Below are positions 19,665-46,304 of a stretch of DNA of 64,000 nt, piece by piece. Position 1 is the stretch's first letter; the number at the start of each line of letters is the position of its first letter. The notes under the pieces were generated by a model. The model was not told where the DNA came from. It did no database searches and worked only from the letters and a program-made list of their open reading frames with translations. Source of the DNA: Mermis nigrescens (taxonomy: Eukaryota > Nematoda > Enoplea > Mermithida > Mermithidae); NCBI GenBank assembly GCA_036768485.1, contig JAVLUZ010000340.1:1478970-1542969 (forward strand), read 5' to 3'. Made by a program: the position numbers and the translations under genes.

Positions 19665-19760
19665 TTATATATCAGATCAATGCTATAATCGCAATCAGTC
19701 AGCTTGTTGTCGGAGATAGTTTTAAAATTTATGCCCAAACTTGTGTGAAACAGACTATTG
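19665..19760. mobile_element. Right half of the MITE split by Helitron H2
   Basis: Continues TTATATATCAGATCAATGCT and ends CTTGTGTGAAACAGACTATTG, the other end of the MITE begun at 12047. Confidence 0.85.
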
Positions 19761-20440
19761 ACCCAGAAGAACAAACCGAAGAATTTTCTGGCAAATAAGG
19801 CAGAATTACGGTCAAAATCGGGCGAATAACAAATTTCTCGTGAAAGCGCCTAAAATGGTCCAGAAACTTTTGATCAAGTCTATTTTTACTCTATTTTAAC
19901 CCTTATGCCAGTTTTTAAGTCATTTTAGCTCAAAAACCTCTCTTCGACCCCCAGACTCACTATGCTCTGCATCTACGGTTGGGTTTACCTGCCAATCACG
20001 TTTTCGGGGGAGGGGTGGACACAAGAGACACGCCCAGTAATAGTGGTCACAAGTAGCAAGCAGACATGCACACTTGGGAAATCTGGGTACGGGGGTGAAA
20101 TTTTAAAGTGCCTATTGGATACGCGCCAAAAATATCGTTCTTCGGCGTTTCTGACTATGCTCTATCTTTCTAGAGCATAAAAACAAAAAATATTTCGAAA
20201 AAAAAACAAAAAAGTCGAACAAATTGAACAAAACATAGTCAAAACATGAGTACAAATTTAACACTTTGAGCAAATAGATAACCAGAAAGGCTCAAAAAAG
20301 CAGCTTTTCGACGAATTCTTAGGAAATATATATGCAACTTTTGAAAAATCTCAAATCCTGGGGGTAAAAAATGTTTGGGTAGGGGTGAAGATTTTTCTGG
20401 GAGGATGAAATCTCCCAAATCCTCCGCCCAAGATCATGTA
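19761..20440. repeat. Degenerate MITE cluster
   Basis: Fragments of the 'gatctgggaggg' repeat (about 19780-19980) and of a diverged CATACGTGGGC-type element (about 20020-20440, ending in CCGCCCAAGATCATGTATGG). No gene seen. Confidence 0.5.
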
Positions 20441-21777
20441 TGGTAGCAAGTAAACAAGTACCTACCATTTAAAAATACCCTGAATGTTCCGGAGAAACAG
20501 TGACGCAAGTGTTTCTATTCAATGCAACCATTCCTAGAATAATTAATATTTTTTCAGTTATTTCTAGATTTTCCCAGCGCTTCACAATGCCGTAGTTAAG
20601 CAATCGATCACGATCCAGGCTAATTGCTATTTATGCGTTATGGCTTAAGGTCATGAAGCCTACGATTGTAATACACTATGATTTTCGATTCATATTTGCC
20701 TATCAAAACAAATCTATAAATTTGCCAAAAACGTGTCCTAACGCTAAAACCGGTTTTAGCAGCACACAACTTATGCAATACCTGTTTGTTTTGGAAATTT
20801 TCTGAATGTTTATTCCTCATTCTTTATTGTCAACCTCACGGGCCAACAACAGTAACAATTACAATACGGCAAGGTTAATTCAAGTATATACAGCACATGA
20901 ATACCTTAACGCTATACTTTGTTGCATCGCTGCTTTTAAATGGTAATACCCATAATACTACTTGGCAAAACGGCGTCCCTGAGGATCGAAAGCGGCCAAT
21001 TTTCGTTAAAATTTCCTCATATCTACAGAAGCAAGCCTTATACTTTAAACCAAAAGTGCTTGAATGCCTTATATAAATCGTTAGATGAATTTGCATTGTG
21101 AAAACTGCGAATTTTTCAGCTTCAAAAATTACCAGTTTTTCCACGTGCTACTCTAGGCGACCTTCAGAATTTCTACGGACATCTACATGCTAGAAATTCA
21201 GTGAACTCATACGAAAAAACATGCGATCAATTCCTAATAATGAAACTTTTAATCCAGTCGGTACAAAGGAAAAATAATAAATGCATGCTGTTTCGATAGG
21301 TTGGGAAACAAAGGCTAGGGTCCAATTTCAGTATACTCAGGATTAAGTCAGACCTAAACCTGACCTCTGTGTTTATGGATGTGAGGCTAGGTTTAAGCTT
21401 GGCTTAAGCCGGTTCCAATATATTCAGGAATATACGACGGCGAAATTGTACGCTACGTAATACTTACAGACAAAACTTTACAAAAATGATAAACACTTAT
21501 ACAATGTGCCTTATTTTAAGTAGCAAAGCTTTTACTCGTAAAGTGTAAAACCATTTTTTTGATGCCATATTATCAGATAAGCTTAAAAGCTTCAAAAAGC
21601 TTGACAGTTTAAATTTTCGCCTAAAGCCCCGAAGGCGTTTCTAAAAATTTATGCATCTAAAATTTAAAAATGTGACATGATTTTTAATTAAATTTTTCTA
21701 CATTTCAAAAAGATAATTATTGATCCTAATTTGATTCTACATTTCCTCCCAATTATTATAACTATTTGCACTCTTGT
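20441..21777. other. No recognised feature
   Basis: AT-rich, apparently single-copy DNA. Short open frames are present, but none has convincing composition with splice sites. It lies downstream of the minus-strand gene ending at 21778. Confidence 0.5.
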
Positions 21778-22065
21778 TCAGTATGTATAATTCAAGTAAA
21801 AGTATTTCGTACCATCGTTCAAGAATGACCACATATATCCATTGTCCAGCTGACCGTTGACTGGCACCTGCTGTCCTTGATTAGCATTGCTATTCTCACC
21901 GTTGTTATTGACGTATACCGGATGATAACTAATCAGAACGTTTGTTTCCTGATGAAAGGCCACGGCACCGGTTTGGGGGCCAACACTTTCGCCGGGCCAC
22001 AGCTGAACCGGGACCAATTCCTGATAGGCGACCGCCGTCGCAGTGGTCATCGAACAAGCGTTTGA
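21778..22065 (-). CDS. Terminal exon of an unknown gene, 95 codons
   Basis: Begins after a good acceptor (TTTGTAATCAG) in phase 0 and ends TAA-type at 21778. It encodes SNACSMTTATAVAYQELV, then WPGESVGPQTGAVAFHQE, an Asn/Gly/Gln-rich stretch (VNNNGENSNANQGQQ), and an aromatic end (YFYLNYTY). Its GC content is higher than the surroundings and it is not repeated in the window. An internal ATG at 22050 could start a short protein if the acceptor is unused. Family not recognised; the Asn/Gln-rich character suggests a disordered C-terminus. Confidence 0.6.
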   Translation of the reverse strand, partial: SNACSMTTATAVAYQELVPVQLWPGESVGPQTGAVAFHQETNVLISYHPVYVNNNGENSNANQGQQVPVNGQLDNGYMWSFLNDGTKYFYLNYTY

Positions 22066-22134
22066 CTGATTACAAATTTAATCAGGAAAAAGTTGAAATT
22101 ATTTCAAATTCAAAATTCGGCGGTAGCGCGTGAA

Positions 22135-22239
22135 TCAGTTAAATGCATAGCAATGACGCTTTTGAATAGATGGCCAAGGTCGCGTATCGTTACGTAACAA
22201 GAACATGGTCGTTTTTTGAGACGTGGGTGGATCTTTCAT
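22135..22239 (-). CDS. Possible short ORF upstream of the 22065 exon, 34 codons
   Basis: ATG at 22239 opens MKDPPTSQKTTMFLLRND and the frame ends TGA at 22135, 70 bp before the acceptor of the next exon. Composition is protein-like, but no donor that joins in phase was found. It could be an upstream exon or chance. Confidence 0.2.
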   Translation of the reverse strand: MKDPPTSQKTTMFLLRNDTRPWPSIQKRHCYAFN

Positions 22240-22449
22240 CAATACACTAATTACCACTGTATTCCTGAAATTTAGACAACGGGCCAACTAAAATGAAGAT
22301 AATAGACAATACTTCACATTTGACGGATATACATCGAAGGTATATGCTTATCATGCCCGTCGCAATGACACATCTGCGTGCGTGTGCCCTCCCTTCAAGA
22401 CCGATAGTTTCGAAGGACCATATCAACTAATGTATCAGAATATCTTAAT

Positions 22450-22611
22450 CATACATGGGCATCAAGAAAATTCTAGGAATCTGGTTGGGTAGAATCGCCA
22501 AAAATGTTACTAAAAATAGAATTCTGGGGCCTACGGTAATCTGCTGGGGGTTTTTCAGTTTATCCGGGGTTTAAAATCCCTCCCCCAAACCCTCTCTCAC
22601 GCCCACGTGTG
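22450..22611. mobile_element. MITE, CATACGTGGGC family, 162 bp
   Basis: Ends CATACATGGGCATC and CGCCCACGTGTG. Flanks ATCTTAAT and GTCTTACC match at five of eight positions, so this is an older copy. Confidence 0.65.
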
Positions 22612-22828
22612 GTCTTACCTTCTATTAAAGCGTTTGCTTGTTCATTTTCTTTGAAGTACAAAAAGCTGCAAGTCGGTGTATATTACATGCTATAGATGAT
22701 GATAATTTTTGCCCCTAAGCAAATGCATACAGATACGAGCATCTCTGCAAGAAAGTTGCTTTTTTATTTATTTTTTAAACTTTATTTTGTCGTATTTTTG
22801 CCATAAAACTTTTACGTTTTTCTTACAG

Positions 22829-23190
22829 ACCCCCAAACACCCCCTCACTTGCATCTCTGCTTGGGCGTTCGGTCGAAAACATATTATTTCAGTTAATTCA
22901 CCTGCAAGAAGCAGTCCCAACTTTAAAACATTGTTTTTGAGATATGACAAGCAACTGAAAACTTCAGGTATAGATCCATCAGAAGACGAAAAAGAAGAAT
23001 TTTCAGAAAAATAAGGCAAATTTATTAAAAGCTATACGAGGCAAAATTCAAATTTCTTTGCAAAAGTGCTGAAAACCGGCTGAAACTTTAGCAACCTTCA
23101 TATCAATTTTAAACTCATTTTAACGTACTAAAGCCTACCGGCTTACCCCGAAATCAGGCTAGCCGTCCAGTACACCTAATTATAGCCTAA
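22829..23190. repeat. Copy of the 'gatctgggaggg' repeat, interrupted
   Basis: Starts AGACCCCCAAACACCCCCTC; from about 22985 it continues with the ATAAGGCAAATT...AAAGTGCTGAAAA core shared with 27.3 and 48.4 kb. The middle (22870-22980) is not shared. Confidence 0.5.
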
Positions 23191-23845
23191 TTATCATTCT
23201 AAGTGACATATGTATTCTCAGGTAGTAGGGCAACTACGCTGCGAAATTTTTCGAGTCAGTAACATCATCGATTTCAGGTCATAGGTCATTTTAATTTTGG
23301 TGGATTGTGTAATAATTTGACTTATGTTATTTTAAGTCATGTATCGTCATTTCAACAATTTAGCACATTTAGTTATTTTAGCAACGAGGAACGTATGAAT
23401 TGACTTTACACCTGAAACTCATCTAAATGTACGGCGTTCCTCCTTGTACCTTGAGCAGAAAGAAATGAGGAAAAATTCAAAAAGCATCGATACCACTGTC
23501 TGATTGTCAGAGATACCAAATGCAATGAAAATTTTTAAGAACTTTGTAATTAAGAGAATAAGATATTTTCCGTTTCTTCGAAACGACGAATTTCCCGAAT
23601 ATCCGAGAGCAAATATGCACGCACTAGTTTTTTGTAGTATGTAAGTCTGATAAAGTGCGTCTTACTATTCACATTATATTTAAAATTTAGTCAATATAAC
23701 AGACATCATCATTAATAAAACCCATTTTAAAACTTGTAGAAACTAAAAGTGCTTACCTGTATTTATCATTACGCGGAGATGTTATGGTTTAATATTATTC
23801 ACTAAATACGTATGTCTATTGCATTTCTCTTGTTTTTTATATTAG

Positions 23846-24011
23846 CGTTGAAAGCAAAACTATTCAAAATTTATGGCGAGATTTACTAATAGTACATATT
23901 AATCAACTTCCTGTTAAAATACTCGATAAAGCACAAAGCACATTTTACCGCACACGAATTAGTCAGAAATGGGAAACACAAATGAATGTTAGAATGTCCT
24001 CGTCATCGTAA
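23846..24011 (+). CDS. Candidate exon, possibly upstream exon of the 24098 gene
   Basis: After the acceptor TTTTATATTAG an open frame of 54 codons reads VESKTIQNLWRDLLIVHINQ, then LPVKILDKAQSTFYRTRISQ, ending TAA at 24011. A possible donor AAT|GTTAGA at 23988 would leave phase 0 and join the exon starting at 24098. Composition is convincing for protein; gene identity is unknown. It may instead be the last exon of another gene. Confidence 0.35.
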
Positions 24012-24097
24012 ACGAATAAAAATCGCAAAAAGTAATATTTTCAACTCGATCGTCTAACGACGCCGAAGTAAATTTAAAAATTTAAAAAAAAGCCCAG

Positions 24098-38956
<14,859 letters not shown>

Positions 38957-39303
38957 GTAATAGTCCATTCGAATGTTTAAATAATGAATGAATAATCGAT
39001 AAATTTTTTTATAAATGTATAAAATAAAACGAAATCGTCAAATAATATTCAGCATTGTTTTATAGGTAACCTGCACTTGGCAGTTTCTTCAAAGGTACCT
39101 AATAGTCTTTTCATTGCTTTTATTCACAATTTGTACCAATGTTTTGTTTACAATGATTTTTAATTAAAAATATGCCTCTATACTAAGCTCGGCTAGCTTG
39201 ATTTTATGCTAATTTTGCTGAACTAATATAGGACTCTTTGTGTTGCCTTCAAGGTTTAGAAGAACTAGAAACAATGTAATTCCTTATCACACATTCAGGG
39301 AAC

Positions 39304-39667
39304 TATAGTCTGTTTCATTTAACTTTGCGGTTTTCTTTGAAATTTTTCCACAAGAATTAGGCAACAAAACAAGTTTAAACTTCTGATGTAGCAATGCGGC
39401 TAAACACTGGCATGCGTCCCCAATTGACTCGACACACTATAGAATATCATATTAATTGTCTTAGTTTAAAACACTTTTGTAGTCACTTTAAATTTTTTTA
39501 AAAACCTCAAAGCTATAGTCTGTTTCACACAACTTCGGTCATAAATTTTAAACTATCTCCGACAATAAGCTGACAGATTGCGATTATAGCATTGATCTGA
39601 TATATAATTATCGTAACCCTTGGCTTACTGAGAATTTATGCACGAAGTTATGTGAAACAGGCTATAA
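39304..39667. mobile_element. Two MITEs with TATAGTCTGTTTCA ends
   Basis: 39512-39667 is a complete copy: CTATAGTCTGTTTCACACAA at one end, TTATGTGAAACAGGCTATA at the other, core TTATAGCATTGATCTGATAT. About 39304-39511 is a related, more diverged element (CTATAGTCTGTTTCATTTAA). The complete copy serves as the empty-site reference for Helitron H2. Confidence 0.75.
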
Positions 39668-39736
39668 ATGAAGCGGACTATAGTACTGCTGAGAGCTTCA
39701 AAAATCATTTAGGTGCTCTTTAACGATTCTGCTTTA

Positions 39737-41610
39737 TCATAGGTAGCGCGATAGCGCTACCTATAATATACTTGGCCATCCTTTTTTCTTATATGTTTTT
39801 CACAGCGAGTGCGAAATTTGTGTCCCCCTCACAGCTATAACGGCACACATCTGAGAGGTGCGGTTTTTTTTAAAAGGTAGATAATAAAAAAACTTAGTGC
39901 CCCCATTTTTTTCTTGTTTACACTCAATACCGAGCGCATCGTGAGTGTGTAAAGTTTACACTAAAAATTCAAATAATTTGCGGAGGGCCAATTTTTTTAA
40001 AAAATGTTTTTCCTAATTAGTAGGTTACGAATCTGGTCTTAAAATTTCTTTACACTCATTGGTTGTTGCACAGGAGTGTAAATTGGACGGTTTTTTACAG
40101 TTTTCATGTGGCCAAGCATATCTAACTCAGTTTTACATTCTATGCAGTCTGATTGGTTTCAAAATGTAGACGGTTAAAAAATCTAGGGGCGACTTTTTTT
40201 AATTTTTTTTTCAAAAGTAATATTCTCGAATTTAGAGGCGGTTTATTGTAAAGAGTCTAAGACAAAAAAATTTTTCCCTGCCATATTCTCCACTCGGTAG
40301 ACAAAACGTGGTAACTACCCTTAAAATGTGCCTCGTCTTAAGCGCTACACGTCAAAATTTATTTTGTTTTTTACAATCAATATTGCGTTATTAGTGCAAG
40401 TGTAAACTTTACACTGAAAACATTTTTTCCGCCCATAGCGTCGTGGATGATGAATTTTTTTAAAAAATGTTTTCCCTAATTAGTAGGTTACGAATCTGGT
40501 CTTAAAATTTCTTTACACTCATTCGTTGTTGTACAGGAGTGTAAACTAGACGGTTTTTTACTGTTTTCATGTGCAAGAGCATATCTAACTCAGTTTTACA
40601 TTCTATGCAGTCTGATTGGTTTCAAAAGGTAGACGGTTATAAAATCTAGGAGAAACTTTTTTATTTTTTCCTAAAAAGTAATATTTTCGAATTTAGAGGC
40701 GGTTTATTGTAAAGAGTCTGAGACAGAAAATGTTTTTTCCCTGCCATATTCTCCACTTAGTAGAAAGAACGTGGTAACTACCTTTAAAATTTGCCTCGTC
40801 TTAAGCGCTACACGTCAAAATTTATTTTGTTTCTTTACAATCAATATTGCGTTATTAGTGCAGGTGTAAACTTTACACTAAAAAAAGTTTTTCCGCCCAG
40901 AGCATCGTGGATGATAATTTTTTTTTAAAATGTTCTCTGTGAGGTCAGAATAACGAATCTGACCTTCAAACTTTTCTACAATTAATACACAGTACCAGGG
41001 GTTTAAACTTTACTTACTAGTGGATGAGTTAAAAAACAGATTTTGTCCAAGATTTCTCTGCCAACTTTTTCGGTTATGAGTTAAGATAATTTAAATAGAT
41101 AAATATAAAGTAACTTTTAAGGGCTACACGTCGAAGCAAAACGCGTTCAAAAAAACGTAATATTGAGTTGTTTATGGGGGTGTAAAGTTCGAAATCTGAG
41201 GTGTAAAATAGGCGAAAAAAACAGGTTTTTTCGTATTTAATTAATAAATCATATCAAATATTTCGCGGAACATAAGTTTGGCACACACAAACGTACTACA
41301 ATTAAAGGGCTACAAACTGGCCCAAACCGAATTTATTTACACTCAATGGGGCGTTCGGTTCAGATTTTTAAAGTTTACAATGTGGTGGACAGTGAAAAAT
41401 ACGTGTTTGTCCATATTTTTGTTCGCCACCCCTTAAAAAGTACTTTATTTTTATCCTATTCGACCTCTCCCGACTTCTGAACAGAGAAAGTGGAGTGTAA
41501 AAATAAATTCGGTTTGGGCCAGTTTGTAGCCCTTTGATTGTAGTACGTTTGTATGTGCCAAACTTATGTTTGTAAACTTTACACTGAAAAAATTTTTTGG
41601 GAGAAAAAAT
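39737..41610 (+). mobile_element. Helitron copy H5, 3'-truncated
   Basis: Starts TCATAGGTAGCGCG after A (39736) with the 5' hairpin GTAGCGCGATAGCGCTAC. The body contains a direct tandem duplication of about 460 bp (for example GGTTACGAATCTGG at 40023 and again near 40485). There is no 3' foldback or CTAG end; similarity fades near 41600 after a rearranged segment. Confidence 0.75.
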
Positions 41611-41940
41611 CAGTTTGGATTTTTTGAAACAGATGAAAAAAAAACCGAATGATTGCCCCAGATGTACATTCTTGTGCTCAATTTCCATACGCTCGTACAC
41701 GACCGTTAAGCGCAACGCTTAAGTGAGTCGCCCGGGACCACCTTCCCCTAAAAATTATCATATTTTTCATTCCATTCCCAAACATATTTTCAATCAAAAT
41801 CCGGGATAGGAAAATGGGTACTCGGGCTTAATACGACTTGAGTACGAATTGGAATGTGTGTTATCATATCTTACGTGTGTTAGAAGATCATATGTGTGTG
41901 TCTCATATTTGTGCCTGTCTCGTTTGTACATACCTTTACC

Positions 41941-42133
41941 CAGGGGCGGATTTAGTAGGGGGGGGCGGCCGCCTCCCCCATTGGCCCAAAAAAGTGCGCA
42001 AAATTAAGCATTTTTAAGCGATTTTTAGCGATTTTCGGGTTAAAACGGCTAATTTTTCCGCGCAAGTCAGGGTTCCGCCCCCCCCCCTTAGGGGTACCGC
42101 CCCCCCATTAAGAAAATCCTAGATCCGCCACTG
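41941..42133. mobile_element. hAT-type MITE, GGCGGATTTAG family, 193 bp
   Basis: Ends CAGGGGCGGATTTAG and CTAGATCCGCCACTG; flanks CCTTTACC and TCTTTACC (seven of eight). Second copy of the element at 1266-1438. Confidence 0.88.
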
Positions 42134-42314
42134 TCTTTACCTTAAGCTTTTGCCCATAGGCCTATTGTCGTATTCATAGATCCTTTTCATCTCTTGGTTC
42201 GTGTTGTTACGCCTCTTTTTCCGCATCAGTTAAAACTGCGTGCGAGCGCAGTTTTGACGGCACTTTAAGATTTTACATTTTACAATTAGTTTTTGAGCCT
42301 GAGAGCCTCTCCAC

Positions 42315-42574
42315 CACACCTGGGCGTGGAAGGTTTGGGGGGTATGCACCCCCCAGAAACAAAAATACCCCCCAGAAATCAAAATACCCCCCCCCAGAAT
42401 TCGATTTTTGAAAAATTTTTTCGTTTTTTTCGCAATTTTTTGATGCCAATGGATAGTGCTTGATGAGAAACGTCGAAAAATGGTGTTTTTATCGCCATAC
42501 CACCATTTTTAAGACCATTTTTTGACCTTCAAAAAAATCTTGCACCCCCAGAATTTTCTTGCTGCCCACGTATG
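42315..42574. mobile_element. MITE, CATACGTGGGC family, 260 bp
   Basis: Ends CACACCTGGGCG and GCCCACGTATG with a perfect duplication CTCTCCAC (42307-42314, 42575-42582). Confidence 0.92.
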
Positions 42575-42582
42575 CTCTCCAC

Positions 42583-43290
42583 CAGCTTCCGCGCTGAGCG
42601 TATCTTTTTTCTTTTCGTCGCCGTACGTGAGCAGACTCCGTACGTGCCTTTTTATCTGCTTGGCTGCAGAACTCGTCTGTTAGTTTTCCTGCGTAGTGTG
42701 CACGCTTCTTTTCGCCGTACGCTTTGTTTTTTATCATTCGTGTTTGTGCCAATTGGCATCAGTTGTTGTATGCCTTTGGCAGGGCTTTGTGCCATTGTTT
42801 GATTTTACCCGATTAGCGTAACACAACGGTCAGCAGCATGTATCCTCCATGCTGTCGCTTTTTAATTGCTTCATAATTTTTCTGTCCAAAAAATATTGTA
42901 AAAATTAATTATTTAATTAACGATGCTGGGCTCGGTTGAATTTCCGTGCTATTGAATTCTGTCCTTGTGCTACACTATACTTAGGAACCCTTAATATTTT
43001 CAAGCACCGGAATTCGGTCCAAAACAAGTTAAATAATAATCTTTTCGAGCCCTCAATTAGGTTTCCGGGGAACTTACTTTAATTAGGTACCTAATCTCAA
43101 AGGGGTTAAGTAAGTAAGTTTCACTAGGTGCGTGCGTAGAGGGACGGGCTACCTTGAATAGGCCGGGCCGCTTACCCCCGAATCGCCGGCTGGTGATCGA
43201 CCTCCTAAAAAGGGCGAGAACCCCCGTGTGAGCGTTTAAGCTTGAAATTCGGATTAATTAAGCGAAGTGAACGTTGCTTGAGTCTACGTT
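42583..43290. other. GC-richer stretch without a recognised gene
   Basis: About 42583-42830 and 43130-43260 are richer in GC than the surroundings. Frames on both strands exist, the longest starting inside the neighbouring MITE, which argues against a gene. It could be a promoter or untranslated exon; no splice-consistent reading was found. Confidence 0.3.
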
Positions 43291-46017
43291 AACACATCTG
43301 ATATTTATTTGTCCTTGGGCCATTGTGGAGACTTAATTTTTTCATAAATGTTGATCATAATATCAGAATAACGAATCCGACTGAAATTTTCTTCAAACTC
43401 TGTGGTTGTGTAAAGTTTACACTGCCTATTAACTCAACTCTTGTTCCAGAGCCTTGCGGAAGCTTAATTTTTTCAAAATGTTCTACGTTAAATCAGAATT
43501 GAGAATCTGACTATTAGTTTTCTCTACACCTAGTAGTTGTGTTGAATTTGCACTAATCATTTGTTGTTAAAATGTAGTTTATACTACAAATTTATTTTAC
43601 TTCCAAATCTGAGCGTTAGTGTTCCTTACACTTGAAATTTGCGTAAAGTTAATGCTGAAAAACTTCGATCTGTTAAAATAATGTAAGGTTGTCTTGTTTG
43701 AGAAGAATAATGCTGATGTTAAGAACAGTATTGCTTTCCGTGTTCTCGTACTGCTGTCATTTTAATGGCATGTTACTGTATGTGTTTACTGACTGATGTA
43801 CTCAAATCATACTAATCAAAAGCGGGGTACTAGCAAAGAAAAATGCTCCGATGGAACAAAAAAGATGAATATACTTGGAATTGTGGATTATTAAGCAAGG
43901 GCGTAGCCAGGGGGGCATAGGGGGCATATGCCCCCTCCGAAATTTTTCTAAAATTTTGTTGATTTTTCTGGTGCAATAATTGTGATCAGAAAATTGAGTT
44001 CAAAGAGGCAAAAAACGTCAAAATCTTCCGGCGCTTAGCGCCGAGTCATTATTATTTATTGTTATATAGAACCGTGAGTTTAGAAGCTTGAATAAGCTAA
44101 AATAATCCAGCGCTTCAGATCACTTTAGTGATTTAATCCACTATTTGTTCGTTGAATGAAACTGCGCATGCTTATTGAGCATAATAGTAAAAGTGTTCAA
44201 ATGGTTGCATACTAGTTTGCTTATTCTCTGCTTTGTTTGTCTTTCTTTACAAGGACACATAATTCTATTGTAATCGAAAAGAATATCCGCATTTTCTTGT
44301 GTTTTTAGGCATTTTCTGTTTTCTGAACTACATCCTGTTAATAAGAAGGCTACAAATGGGTCTGAAAACGGTAAGAACAACATTTTCATGCATACATTTT
44401 CCAGGGACCCGTTGTTGCATACTTAGCAGAGGTCGAAAAACGCATTTCAGCTCAGAAGTCTTGTGTGAGTCGATCAATTTTAGCTGTTTTTGGGCTTAAT
44501 TAAGAACTACGATTTAACCGATTCTGCAAAAATTTTAACATTAGTGTTCAACATTGAAGTGCATTGTTTACAAAATTTTCCGGGGCACGGCAACGGACCC
44601 CGCTGTGGCCAGCCTTAAAATCTACTTCACGTGTAAAAAAACTTGGTAGGACAAAAAGGGGTAAAAGGGTTAGAAATTTCTTAAAGTTTCCGGCGGCGCT
44701 GGAAAGTTTGTCTGTTCTGTATGATGTAAAGGTATAAATTAAGCTTTAAAGAGCAAAAGCGTCAAAATTTTCTGGAGCATGGCTCCGCCGGTTACAGTTG
44801 TTTCTCTTTTTAAAGCTCCAGCATTGCGTTTAAAAGCGTGAATTAGTCAAAATATTCTAGTGCTTCATATTAAGTTATTAATGAACAGTTTTCCTGTTAG
44901 AAGCCTGAACTAACGGCATTATGTCAAAATTGTTTTGTACAAACCCGATAATTTTCTGATCTGTCAGACTGACAGTATTCACAGGGCTACAAAATGTTAA
45001 CGGCGGTAAAAATGATTTAATTTTTGGGCATTTTGACTCACTCATGATTTCCGAACTTTTTGTCTATAGAAAGGACGTAACCTCTACACGAAAACGGTAA
45101 AAAAATTAAAAAATTTCGGCGCTTTGCACCGCTTCACACTTTTTGTATTGTTGATCGTCAGAAACCCATAAATCAGCCAGGCTGCACAACTAATGGTCGA
45201 AAAACTCAATTTTACAATACATCGTGCCCCTGAACCACATCAAAGCATTTGATGCAAAAGTAGTCTTAAAAATTTTTGTGCATGCCCCCTCCGAACCAAA
45301 ATCCTGGCTACGCCTCTGTTATTAAGGATGTAAAAGGATGGGACTAGGAAAAATCTACCTAAAGTCGCAAAATCTGCTAAAAATCACACTTTCTCTAAGC
45401 AACGCAAAAAATCGAAGTATATTCTGCGGCCAACAGATTAAAATAAATATTTAACCATAAAATGATTGAAAAAGCAGCACATTAGCTACGCAGTAGCTAT
45501 GGGAAATGATGTTGAGTAAACTAACTGTCTTTCTAAGCCAATTGAATGAATGGTTTAAAACAGTAGGAAACACTTAAGTTGACTTGAAACAGACTAGATG
45601 TAGGTACACTAGCATGCCCTTAAGGATTGTGTGCACTAATCAATCGGCCCCTGCTTTGCTTGCTTTAATGCTCAGAACAAAATAAAACAACTTTAAATAC
45701 AATACCACTTAATTTTCTATCGATCAGGATACGAAGCTAGTCAGCGTTGCTACTTGCCATTAATTTAAAAAAATAAACATTACAGATTTCGTTTATACAC
45801 TCTTATCTGAAACTTTGAACATTATTTAAAAAAGACCCTTTTTAGAGGCTGCAGAATATACTTCGATTTTTTGCGTTGCTTAGAGAAAGTGTGATTTTTA
45901 GCAGATTTTGCGACTTTAGGTAGATTTTTCCTAGTCCCATCCTTTTACATCCTTAATAATCCACAATTCCAAGTATATTCATCTTTTTTGTTCCATCGGA
46001 GCATTTTTCTTTGCTAG
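43291..46017 (+). mobile_element. Helitron copy H6, 5'-truncated, with a hAT-like element inside
   Basis: Body starts abruptly near 43291. The 3' foldback runs 43830-46017, ends CTTTGCTAG followed by T, and is split by the 1.4-kb element at 43896-45318. Without that insertion the foldback would be about 760 bp, like H2 and H3. Confidence 0.85.
43896..45318. mobile_element. Non-autonomous hAT-like element, 1.4 kb (GGCGTAGCCAGG ends)
   Basis: Ends CAAGGGCGTAGCCAGG and CCTGGCTACGCCTCTG, perfect 8-bp duplication TTATTAAG (43888-43895, 45319-45326). The inside holds several small GC hairpins (for example CGGCGCTTAGCGCCG) and no transposase frame. A partial relative is at 62140-63222. Confidence 0.92.
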
Positions 46018-46035
46018 TGACAAGATACTTGTCAC

Positions 46036-46304
46036 CATAGGTAGAGGGGCACCAAAGTTCTGGGAGGGTGCAAGATTTTTTCAAAGGTCAAAAAATGACC
46101 TTAAAAATGGTGGTATGGCGAAAAACACCATTTTCAACGTTTCTCATCAGCACTATCCATTGGCATAAAAAAATTGCGGGAAAAAAACAGGAAAATTAGA
46201 AAAAATTGAATTCTGGGGGAGGGTTATTTTGATTTCTGGGGGGGGTATTTTAGTTTCTCGGGGGGGGGTGCATACCCCCAAAACCCCCCCCACGCCCAGG
46301 TATG
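46036..46304. mobile_element. MITE, CATACGTGGGC family, 269 bp
   Basis: Ends CATAGGTAGAGGGG and CGCCCAGGTATG; perfect duplication CTTGTCAC (46028-46035, 46305-46312). It landed 18 bp from the 3' end of Helitron H6. Confidence 0.92.

Noticed and set aside
22893..22967. Small plus-strand segment with acceptor and donor (NSPARSSPNFKTLFLRYDKQ)
   Set aside because: It lies inside a repeat copy (22829-23190) and its phase does not join the next candidate exon at 23846.
42572..42802. 76-codon plus-strand frame
   Set aside because: Its ATG belongs to the end of a MITE and the sequence shows no splice or family support.
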